A stretch of 64,000 nucleotides of DNA from Heliopora coerulea (lineage: Eukaryota > Cnidaria > Anthozoa > Scleralcyonacea > Helioporidae): the NCBI GenBank assembly GCA_030142905.1, contig JASJOG010000064.1:620001-684000 (forward strand). The letters run 5' to 3'. Position numbers and translations under genes: made by a program. This document shows positions 12,101-24,400 of this stretch, one piece after another. The notes beneath the pieces were generated by a model. It was given only the letters and a program-made list of their open reading frames with translations, was not told where the DNA came from and made no database searches. The stretch's first letter is position 1. Every line of letters starts with the position of its first letter.

Positions 12101-15046
12101 CGCTAAAGAGAATAAGGCGGCCCAGGTCCCCAGGCCTTTGCCCGGACCTCTTCCCATACAAACGATAACCACGTTACTCCGTCCTGAGCTGCCCTTACTG
12201 CATCTGTGAGGTTTCTGGTGACTTGGTCTCTCCATCTTTTCATTTTCCGGGACTTATCGTCTTCTTGATGATTTCCAATGGAGAAGTCCATTTTGCCGAC
12301 GAATGATAATCATTGAGGCCATGTGACCGAACCACGACTGATGCTACCTTTGTAATTGGGTCTAGTGATATTCCGTTGCTTTGTTAATGTTGGGCTGTAT
12401 TACTGGTATTTTTTTAGAAAATCCATCCAGTTTTATAATTATAGATATATACGTATGTTATAACAATTATAGACTGATTGCTTGATTTTTTCATCTGTCA
12501 GCAAGATTTAAAGCCGAGTATTATTTCTCGTGTTAAGTTAAAAGAAACCTTTTATGTAAATTTTTGCACTGCATATCTTTCAAAACTGCTCCAGTGATTA
12601 AATATACGTTTATTAAATATACATTTTAGATCCAATGGAATTCGTGGTTGCACAACGAGAACTGACGAAGAAGCTCAGTGTAGAAATACTGGACTTGGAA
12701 CGTGAGATAGACAAAAATGTACGAGCATATAATTATATAATAATTTTATTATATAAAACTGTCCTTAAACCAATGTTTATCTATCTATTTATTTACTTAC
12801 ATGTACATATTCATTCATTTATTTGTTTGTTTGTTTATTATTTGTTTGTTTGTCTGTTTTGTTTATTTTGTTTGTTAGTACGTTACGTCGTTTGTTTGTT
12901 TCTTTACAAACATTTAAACGCGGTTGCCCCTTAATAGTATACAATGTGTGAAAACACGTAAGTATACAAGTATAGTATACAATATAATATATCTGAACAA
13001 TTCGACAAAAAAATGCGAATACAACAAATCAAGTTCACTCGTTAAAGCCTAATTTAAAATGTTACAAAAAAATCAAGAAAGAAATTATGGTAAAACGTTT
13101 TGATAATTAACAATTTTTCCTCTCAGGCTCAGCGAAAATTGTCGAATAGTCCCTGAGACGACGCTTAGGGAATTATTCAACAATATTCACTGAGTCTGAG
13201 GTGAATAATTGTTTTAGCATTATTACACACCAGATTAAAGACTTAAAGCCGCAACCGTTAATCGAATTCGTAACCATCTGATTATTGCTGAAACGCTCTA
13301 ACCACTGTGTTACAACGACTGAAGTGGTGAATGGTTACAAAGGTATAACGGTTTGAATGCCTCTCGTATTTTTTGTGTCAACTGCAGTCGTGATACCCTA
13401 TCAGTTATAAATGTTTAATTGAATTAATTTATCAAATCGCACATTGGTCGGACCCGAGGATTACAAGTTTGTGTCGTACAATAAGCTTATTATCTTGAAA
13501 TGTTGAACTAAATTTGTAGGCTGCGGAAGACTTGAAAAATCTTCGTGCTCAGTTTGCTGAAGAAGCTCGTCGGGAGTACAAAGCTAAGATTGAAAAGTAC
13601 TATAAGGAATTAATCCGGAAAGGTAACATTTGATATTTCTTTCGTTGTATGTGAGGATTTATGTTACTGGAAAACATTCACAGTTTGTTTATTCGTCGAG
13701 GTGTTATGTAGAGTCATTTCGACTACTTCAGGAAAAAATTACAGTTGCGCAAAAAAGATTTTCAAATCTCTCAACTCACGTGTTGAATATTTACTAGTTA
13801 TGTTTCACAAGTCCCATAGAAAATAATATTTCTTTACATCAGTTTCCTTTTTCTTCATTTCGATTAGAACCGGTTGTAAAATTCGTATTTTCTTTTACGA
13901 TTTCTTTGTATCATCAACCCTGTAGCGTCTGAATTTTGTTTCTTTGATTCTTTGTTCTCTCTTTGTTTTGCCTTTGTTATGCCTTTGTTATGCTCTCACT
14001 GGTTTTTTTGTTATATGGTGTCCGATATATCGGGCACTGGGCGTTGATGGATTAAGACAGAATACGAGTTTTTTTTATAAAGCCTCCATTTTTCAAACGA
14101 AAAAAATGCAGTTCATCAATTTTTTTTTCCGAAATTAAATACTGTTTCCTCAGATTCTGTAACTATTATGTTGTGTTTTTTTGCTGAACATCTTTAACAG
14201 CATTAAGCTATTGATGAGACATCATTTCATGCTTTAAACATTGGCTCTGTGGGAATTTTGCAAAAAAGTTGCTCTGTTCTTTACGACGAAGTTTGGCTAA
14301 AATTAGTTCAAGAATGTTCTTCATACCATGTTAGCCTTTCAATCCTTTTAGTAGTTTTATGATCGGTACTGGAGAAACTGCGGCACACAAGTTCATTACC
14401 AGCAGAGCATGAACGCGGTAAATCGTGTAAACCTTAAAATTACTTCTTGTGCAGACAAAAGTACGAAAGGATAACCCAGGCAATGTAGTCTGAGTATTTA
14501 GTCTTTTTACATAGCTCGCATTTTCGGGAAGGATGAGAGGGAGGAAAACATTTTCCATTTTGCATTTTCCATTGTCTTGAAGTATCTACTTATTTTCGTG
14601 TTGTTAAGGTCTTTTAAAAGATAATTTAGCAGAACTTTTGGATTCCCATGACCAAGACGTGGCAAGGATACTAGAAACACAACAAGCGCAGCAATCCAAA
14701 CAGAAACGAGCTCTGGAGGTTTGTGATAAGTAACCCGCATTGAATAGACATGTTGAGTAGATAGTGTTCAACACCATATGGGTAGTTTTGCAATGAAGTA
14801 CATATATACATACATACATATGTATGTATGTATATGTACGTATATGTACGTACGTATACGTATGTATGTATATATGTTCAATTTGCAGTCGTACGTTTCG
14901 CTGTACCACAGCTCGTCAGCGCAGCTCGCGGAACGAACTTGGATTGATAAGGGAACAGAGTGCTCAAACCGCTACTCGAGCGGTGGGCATTGCTTAATGC
15001 TTTTGGTTACCCTTATACATCCATGGAGTGCTCAACAACATCGAAA

Positions 15047-15122
<76 letters not shown>

Positions 15123-15352
15123 ATATCGCTCTATGGCCTCTTGGTTCATATTGAGCGCTCTACAGGATGAGTCATGCCGCTAGCGGATTTGCGCACGCTC
15201 ACTAGTCTCTAGTTAGAGCGCTCTGGCATGGCTTAGATGTACCACATGTGTGGCACATTTGAGTTGTCTATATAATGTAGGCTCCTCCATCCTGATCATC
15301 AGCACTACACTGATGAGGCCCAATAGGCCGAAACGGTTCCGTCTGTAGTTAG

Positions 15353-15402
<50 letters not shown>

Positions 15403-18400
15403 CTATTTTAATTTGAGTTAAAGAACTTTTATCTCGAACTGCACTTGTTATTTTTCTATACCCCAACTTAGGCTAAAGAATCACACAACAGAGTATATAC
15501 TGTAACCTGGATAAAATATTGCCTAAATGACGCACTTTGATCTCGAATTACCCATGTTGTTGATCTTTTATATCCTAACTTTTTATATCCTCACTGTACG
15601 TCAACGAACAAAAACGTCTTGAAGCTCAAAGAAATTAGAGTTAAATATAGGTGCCCTAACCTTTCAGGAAAAACTGATGAAGCGACGAGAGCTTTTAACC
15701 GAAAAAATGAAAGCAGAACAAAAAGAACAAGAAAAGATAAGAGCTGAAGAACACAAAGTTCTCAAGTAAGTTTTATTTCAGCAATTGCAGTAAATTCTTT
15801 TAAGTGAAAATGAGCGTTTTAGCTCCAAGCAGATTAGAAAGCCAACGTTGATTATTTTATTTGTAGTGTATATGTGTTACATAGTATAGGATTTGAAACT
15901 TTGTTTTCAGCAAACTATAAATTTCAAATTCAAAGCCATAATAATAAAGATGACAGTGATAACGATAACGGTCGCGGTCAAGGTCACTGTAAAGATAACG
16001 ATAAGGATGATGATAGCGATAACGGTAACGATAACGTTAACGACAGAGATAACGATGACGGTAATATTAATGAAAGAAGTAATGATAACGTTAACGTTAA
16101 CGATAACGATAGCGATAACGTTCACGGCAACGTTAACGATAACGATCACGTTAACGAGAACGATAAAGTTGACGATAACGATAGCGATAACGATAAGCGT
16201 AGCAATGGTATGCAAAATCTACGGAATGTGTACAAAAAAGTATTTCAAGTGCTCGATTTTCAACAAGCAGTATTAGTCACGCGATCAAATTCCTCTCTTG
16301 AAAAACTCGACAGTGAGTTATATTTTCTACGTTGCTCTTTTTGCATCTTTTTCCCAAAGAAACATTTTTAATGCTTTTTCCTCATATTCTGTCTTTATCC
16401 TTACCCCGTCAATTCAAAATTTAGCTAAGGTATAAGCATTCAAAAGTTTTGGCCTAAACAAATAATAAATAAAAATTATGTAACTAAAGAGGCGTAGTTT
16501 AACAAAAGTTTTGATAGCGGCAGAAATTACAGAAAATTGACATATAGCAGACTCAAATTGGAACAACAGATGAAAAGCTTTGCACCCAATGGAGGATGTT
16601 AATTTATTTACAATTTCTAAAAGTCTTAGTGGGAAACTCTGTTCGAAGTAGAAATTCAAATGTAAACACGATTCGGGCATTTTGATCGATTTTGTAGGAA
16701 CATGATCGACAATCAGGTCGTAATCTCTGAAGAACAGAAGGAGAAAATATTGAGAGAACACGAGAAAAATATGGCGGACCTTGAAAGCAGGTATGCATTT
16801 GAAATCAAGTTATTTTGTCATTGTTATAATTCTGTTCGGTGGCGTTGTTACTACCGGCGTGTTGTTACAATTATTGTTGGTTTTATTTATTTTTTTATTT
16901 TTCTTACCGAAGTTACTTTCGTTGTCATGATCGTGGTCGTCGACTAAAACTCGTTGTTGTTGTTGTTGTCGCTGTTATTGTTGTCGTTGTCGCTGTCGCT
17001 GTTGTTGCTGTTGTTGTTGCTGTTGTTGTTGCTGTTGTTGTTGCTATTGTTGTTGCTGTTGTTGTTTCTGTTTTTGCTGTTGTTGCCGTTGTTGTTGTTG
17101 CTGTTGTTGTTGTTGCTGTTGTTGTTGTTGTTGTTGACGTTCGTTGTTGTTGTTTGTTGTTGTTGTTGCTGTTGTCGTTGTCGTTGTCGTTGTCGTTGCT
17201 GTTGTTGCTGTTGTTGTTGCTGTTGTTGTTGATGATGATAATGATGGTCGTTTGCCTGTTTGGTGGTTGTTAGTTTTTTAAGATTGTAATTTGTATTTTT
17301 TTGTTGTCTGTTTATAGTTTAACTTTGAATAAACTGCGCCAGAAGCACATGCTAGAACAGAAAATAGAGCAAAGAAGAGCCATGAAGCTGGATAAACTAC
17401 AGCAAAAACACGAAAACGAACATAAGGTAACACCACCATCATATACACCATCACTACCAACAGTAATCACCACAATAACGACATCAATAAAAGGACGATA
17501 GTATTAGTAATAAGATTGAGATGAATGTACTAACAATGCGCAAATTGCCGCCCCTTCCCCAGTACAACAATTGAAAAAAATCCGCTGTTTACATTATACG
17601 CTCTTTTCACCCTTATTTCTTTAAATTAGTTTTAATAAGCACCGCACTAAAAACTCGTAAAATTTAATAAGCGTCGTGGCACTTATTGGATTAAATACTG
17701 TAGTTTGAATTTCGGATGATTTGTCATATTTTTTTCGTTTTATTAAGAGCAAAATTGCCGCCCCTAGGAAAGTGCCGCCCGGAGCCCAGCGCCACCTCCC
17801 ACCTCTATCAGTACGCCAGTGAATGCGCATGTCCGAATCTGATGACAATACAGACGATATGTCGACGAAGGTCCAGTAGAAGTAATGATGATGATGATGA
17901 TAATAATGATAATGATGGTGATGATAATGATAACTATAACGATAATGATGATGATAATACAAGTCGCTTGAAATCTACAATGTCAGTTGTGGCCTTACCT
18001 GGCAAGCTGCTGCGCCCCCGTGGCAGGGGGGTACCCATTTCACTGCCTTTAGTTGGGGAGTGTGCGAATTATTATGATAGGAATACTAATGATAGCGATG
18101 ACAACATTGGTGATGTAAGACAAAAACTGTAACAATTAAGATAATAATTATTGATATAAATTTTCCGTTTATGTCACTAATGCTAAAATCAGCATTAACT
18201 ATCCGCTGATAACAAATGAAATAAACTCACCTTACTCTGACAAGCATTTTCAAAAGAATAATAATCACTAATCTCTGCCAATGTTTATGTAATATTAAAA
18301 TTAATAAAACGGCAAATTTGTACTAAAACTATCAGACCACCCACCTTAGATTTTTGTGAGTAATAGTCAAAGATGACAAAATCCGAGTTGACTGTCTGCT

Positions 18401-21400
18401 CATAGCTAACACAGGTTCATTGTCTAATTGTTAATAATTATGTGATTGAATATGGAATGGGGATTTATTTGCGATTGTGGAAGGCAGAGGCTGTTGTAAT
18501 GGTAGTCTTGGGGCAAATGGCAGTGGTATTGGTTCAGTGCATTGATAATGATAACGGTAATAACGCTAATGGTAATGAAAATCATAATGTGATAGTAATA
18601 GTAATGATTATGAAACTTAAGACAGCTCGTTAAAACCTTAATCAAATGATAAAAAAAGAAAGGAGCAGTTAGGAATTGTTATAGGCAAGGCTGTTCGTGA
18701 AGTTACGACTCTTCTTTCTAAAAAGCCGAGCTGTTTCACCACGAATTTTTGTAAAGTGTACCGTAACTTGTTTAATTATAAATTACAGCGTATTAAGATC
18801 GAAAACATTGACGGAACAACCGAAGAAATAGACCTTCTAAAGAAACAGGAAATGGAGAAATTGGAATTAATGCAAAATGATTCGAGCATGGAAAACGAGA
18901 TTGAACAGGTAAGTAAAAATGCATTACCACTTTTTATTCAAAGGGTGCAATTTTATAATTTGCCATGTTCTCGAAGGGAATTTATCTTTTTCCAAACCCA
19001 AGACAATCAGGTTGAAATTGCTTATGTATTTTTTATGAACCGAAATGTCAGCTTTAAATGAGTGAAAAACAAAAATACCTTTGGCTATTTCGCGCAATTT
19101 AACCACAGTTTAGCATTGTTACTTTCTATCTATAGTGAACGGTGTGGCTATAGAAGAAATCCAGGTAGAAACTGCAGCCTTTAGATGAACAATTATCTGC
19201 ATAAAACTAGTATAATAACCGTTGTATTGTCGTCCAAGGTCGTCGCACTATAAAACTAAAAGTTTTCAAAATCTGACGCAGTTATTTAAAGGCGTCAACA
19301 ATGTTGTGCTGCTCTCCATGAACACTTTTCTCCTCCTTATTGTTTGGCCGTAAAAACAAGGAATTGAGGAATTAAGGAAATAACCCCCCTCTTACTTCTT
19401 TATCCTACGAGAAATTTAAAAAAATCCTTTCTCTAGTGCTCACTGCTTTTTTCCCCACGTAAACCGACTGTTGACTGGAGCTTTAAATCTGTTTGGTAAT
19501 CGATGTACAGTAATAAGGGCCCGTTGAGTTGCAATTAAGTAAATTTTATTGTATGATGAAGCCATTGGTGACTTTATAAAGGCCAGGATGGCGCATTTAA
19601 ACACCATTTTAAAGTCGGCAAGAATTTAACATTTTCGCAACTCTTGTCGTTGGCCTTTTAACGTAATGGCAAAAATTGCAGTGCATTGTGGTATCCAAGT
19701 ATAACTTAGCTTCGAAGGAGCGTGGCTTCCTATGAGATAACATTTTGAATGGATTTTAGTCCAATTTCTCGATGACAAAAACAATTCAATGTTTTGAATT
19801 TCATCTAAAACAACTTAAAGAACCGCCAATGATACATTTGTTTTTAGATTTCCATTTTGAGGTAAATGAAATTGTTAAAATTACCATAATAAACAACCAA
19901 GCAAAAGGCTTGCTTAAGGGACGCCATCCTCATTCGGAGTGAAGTAAAACCCTTTTGCCACAATGCACTGCGAGGTTTTCCACAAGGTTAAGTGTGCTAA
20001 CCAAGACATTTCACCTGGTTCGCAAGTCGGTCACCTAACCAGCACTTTGAACCTACAATTGTAACTGTGCCTTGGTCTGTATCTATACCTGCACTTACAA
20101 TTTTACTTATTCCTGTCTCTGTAACTGCATATTTACCAGTATCTATTCCTGTAGTTTTATTTGTTTGTGCACCTGTAAGATTCATTCGAAGCCATGGCTG
20201 CTTCGTACAATATCGTGATAAGTTTTTATGCAATTAAGATTCGAGATGAAATGCTGAAAGCACGTATGGAAACACTACAAGAACACAACGATCGCATTGG
20301 AGGGCTGATTGCTGAACTGCAGATACAAAGAGCTCATCAGGTCAGTTATTTAACTTCACTTTTTTTTGAGCTGGATAACGACTTTTGACAGTTCATTACA
20401 TATGCGTTGTTGCCGCATAAAAAGCAGCTCTTTGAACCTAGCCAGCTGAGGCTACGAAGACTTATCTAAATTCAGAATATTGAAATTATTGATAGTTCTT
20501 GCTAGTCGACAAGTTGAGCAATTTTCTTTAGAGTTACGTTTCTGTTTACATCCCATGTTCAAAAATCAAATTCACTTCATGAACAGTTAATTTTACTCTT
20601 GTTGGTTATATATCATTCTTAATCAGCCAAGATGCAATCTGCGTTCGTGTTTGGAACGTTAATTTCTTTTAAGAAAATCTGCTGGCATACTGGTGTTATC
20701 TTTTCTGCAATGCTTAACAGTTATTCCCCAAAGTGAAGGTGAATAGTGGAACGTCGGCTTGTCGCCCGCTCGGCATTCGTAAACAAAACATTTTGAACTC
20801 ACCCTGAGTGTATTTATCGCTAAAAAGTAAAAGAAAAACATACCTCTGAATACTTGATTACCAAATTCCGTTTCTTTTTTGGCATTGTCAGGCACGTGAG
20901 CGTCGTTTATTCAAAACAATTTTCTTTCTTTCCTTACTGAAACGAAACGGAAAGCCATCTTGTTTTGCTTCAAGGTGAATAGTGCAGGAGATTTCGAGAC
21001 AGAGTAACCAATCAGATTGCGAAAAAACACTATACTCGTAGGAGCTATATGCTAATTATTGTCATAGTTAAGGTTTATGGTTAGGATATTTTAGTTTCAG
21101 CTCAGTAGGTGTTTGTCGTTGGGCTCAGATAGTATTTTTCTTTGTAATTTCTTTTCCTCTGCAAGGATCTGTCGGTTGATGAGTCGAAATTAGGAAAAAC
21201 TGACATATCAACCAGAGTCAATGAGCGTAATATACACTTGAACCTTTATTCGTGATCTCTTCAATTGTGTCACTGTCTTTCATTTGTTGTTTAGATTGCT
21301 GAAATCAATATGCAGCAAAGAGCCTTGGGACAACTGCAAGCGAGCATTTTGGATGATCTCGACGAGAAAGGCGTGCTGGTTGACCCAGAAACGAAAGAAA

Positions 21401-24400
21401 TACTTCAACAACATCAAGATGTAAGATGTGATTTCTGATTGAACTAGATTTAACAAACAGAAAATTGCCCGAGCGTCTCTGTGCTGTGATAGAAACCTGA
21501 ATGATATTATTTCAACTGGAAAAATGCCGAGTGGAAACACGAGGCATAGCCGAAGCGCGTCCAATCAGAGCGTGCGTAGGACGCGTGTTATTTTATCATA
21601 TTACTTTTAATCAAAGCTATTTTGATCAGCAGTACATGAAAACACACAAATATTAACAGGGCTATTCAGCCAATAGGTGTTCATCTCTTTCAAGAGATGG
21701 GTTTAATTGAGATAAAATTTAAAATCTAATTACTTTTATGTTACTTGATGTCGTTTAGCAAACACAGCAACTCGAAAAGGCTCTGCAAAGTCAACGTGAA
21801 CGACAAGAGCAGGTACAAGTTTTCAGTCACGATCCATGATTTGCTTTACAGATTATATAATCCTAGAGTTTAACATATTGCTAGTGGTGTAATTAGTGCA
21901 GGGGGAGAAAACAGTACAGATTTGATTGGATGCATCTCAAAAATTTAACGATGACATTTTGTACATCTGCAGTTGTGAGAAAGACTGCATTATTCCACCA
22001 CTTAGAGAGGACATTAGGATGTCCCAGACTTTGTTAGGGATGAAAATACAGTGCTGAGTTGTCTGTTTTTGGACGAAAGATGGTTTAAAAGTGCTCTGAC
22101 TAAAAAAAAAAAATGAAATGAGATAGATGTTTCTACCGAAAATCCATCATGAGAGCAAAATGTGAAGATAAATCAAATCCATACTTGATTTTATTTGTTC
22201 GAAATTAAAGATTGAGAGATAAATTTGAACGATCAGACGAGCGAAAGTTGAACAAAATTACTATGTAGAGGGAAACTAAACGTCAAGATTTCGAAACGTC
22301 GATGTATCGTTTTCTGACTATTTCACGGAGCATTGTAGCTTGATTCGATGGCGGCATCATATCGAGGGACTGAATGAAAATAAATACCGAAATGAAGAGG
22401 TTTTTTGTTGCATTATATGTTATCTTAACAGATCTGATCATTTGTTCCTTCAGATTCTTGAAAATAGCGTTTCCTTTCTTTACCAACAAGGAGTTAGACT
22501 TTGGAAGTTTCTTAAATCTCATCGGCTCATATTTTTGTTTTAATATTCATATGTTTTACATTATTCATTTTATCGTTGTATATAAATGTAGCACAGTAAG
22601 CACTATATTTGTCTCTGATGATGTCGTTGATCGACGAAAGCTCAGACAAAACTAAATTGTTAACAACTGCAATCTTGGCCTCATTTCATTTTAATAAAGA
22701 ATTTTTTTTTCCAGTAAGGAGTGTTAATAACACTCCTTGTCATGTTGGAATAAAACGGATTGCGAAAAATAACATCTTGTGAACTCAAAGTTCAAGTTAG
22801 AGCAAGACGATAGTGAGACTGTCTCACTTTTGTCTTGCTCTAACTCGAATTTTGAGTTTACAAGATGTTATTTTTCGGAATCTGTTTTGTTTTATTATCC
22901 TAAAGTTGTCAACTTGTTGTGGTGTTTGGTTGTGTAAGTAGTAATAACTCCTCGTAAGTAGCCTTATCAAAATTTGCGTACCTATGAGAATTACTTAGCC
23001 CTTTCTCGGCGGGAACGACACCTCCTTGACGAGTAACATCTAGCGTTGCCAAGGGTAAATAATAGAAGTCTAATGATGTGGGATGTTGTAACAAATCGAG
23101 GGACAAAGTGCTTACTATTGCAGACATGTTGTTGGAATTAGGGTGTATAAGCTCCATAACTATACCCACATGAAATCGATCACTTTTTCCTGCTCCTTTT
23201 TAGACTCTTAAAGACCGATTACGCGAAAAGCTAAAACAGAAAGAGCAAACTCTAATCCAAGAACAAAAGGTAATTTCAGATACCATTTCTGTCTTTTAGC
23301 GTTTATAAAGGGTTACTTCCTATCTTATAACCTGAACAATTGCAGGAAAAAAACTTAGTAATACCCTGTTACTTCAGCTAAGCAGGATTCGAGTGGGGAG
23401 CTAGTAATACAAATGCAGCTTTTTGCATGTTTCCCGGAAAATTTCACAACAAATGTTCTGAAAAGTACTAAGTTGTTTTAACGTTATATATGAAAAAACA
23501 AAGTGGGCGGCTATAGCCTCCGGCTCCGCCTATCTGAAGCCACAAGTATCCTTATACGCAAGGCAGATTTTGAGTTTCTTTGGAACTTGCACTTACGTAC
23601 ACCTTATATGCCCAGTCAGAGTGAGCTAGTTCTTAAATCTTTAGAATTAGCTCCTTAGTAGAAAGGACCTCTGTACAATGCACAGTTAATCCTTGTCCCA
23701 AGTTTAGCTAAAGCTTGGTCATTAGAATGAAAATCTCTGAAAAACGGACACCATACGATAGAAACTTAAATTCGAAATAAATATAATTATCGTGAATAGA
23801 ACTAGACGTGATTACAATAGTTGTTTGTTCTATCTAGAAATATATTAATTTTTAAAAAAAGTAATGATAAAAAGTGATCTGACTTTCGGATGATAGATAA
23901 ACGTTCGTCAAGCTCATTCCTCAGGAAAACGATTTCTGAGCCCCAGACGGGGATCGAACCCTCAAAATTCTAATGACCGTGAAGAAAGAATTTTGCAGAA
24001 ACCCACAAAGGCTTTATTTATGTTTTGAGAATTAGAATCTTGCTTTTATAAAGTTGCAATACGTCCTAAGACTCAAGTGAGCTAATCGAATACATAACAC
24101 ACACAATTGTATGATCGTATTAATGGACCCTAATACATAGCGTTACTTTTTCCTTTAAGGACGAGATTGCCAGATACTTGGATGGGTTCGAAGCAAATTC
24201 TGGCATAACGCGCTTCCGCAAGACAGCCTTGAAGGCAAGACACAAGTCACAGTTGGACCAAGCCAGACAACAGATCGAAAAAGAAATTGAACAATCAATT
24301 AACGAAATCAAGTTGCAATTAGAAGTAAAAAAACTAAAGGCGATTGAGAAACAGGTGAAATTATTTTTTGGGCATGCAAAATGTCGTTTAAAAACCAGTG

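Noticed and set aside
14778..15170. 130-codon frame rich in Tyr, Ile and Thr
   Set aside because: Built from TATG/CATA/TA microsatellites.
15874..16371. 165-codon and 127-codon plus-strand open frames and a 102-codon minus frame
   Set aside because: They are produced by the GATAAC-type array, whose 6-bp period keeps several frames free of stops. No splice-consistent role.
16839..17273. 144-codon poly-Val/Leu frame
   Set aside because: It is translation of the (GTT/GCT)n microsatellite, lying inside an intron with clear flanking exons.
22282..22310. Another hammerhead at TTTCGAAACGTCGATG
   Set aside because: Only the GAAACGTC half is present; no CTGANGA with a stem II could be found at the right distance.
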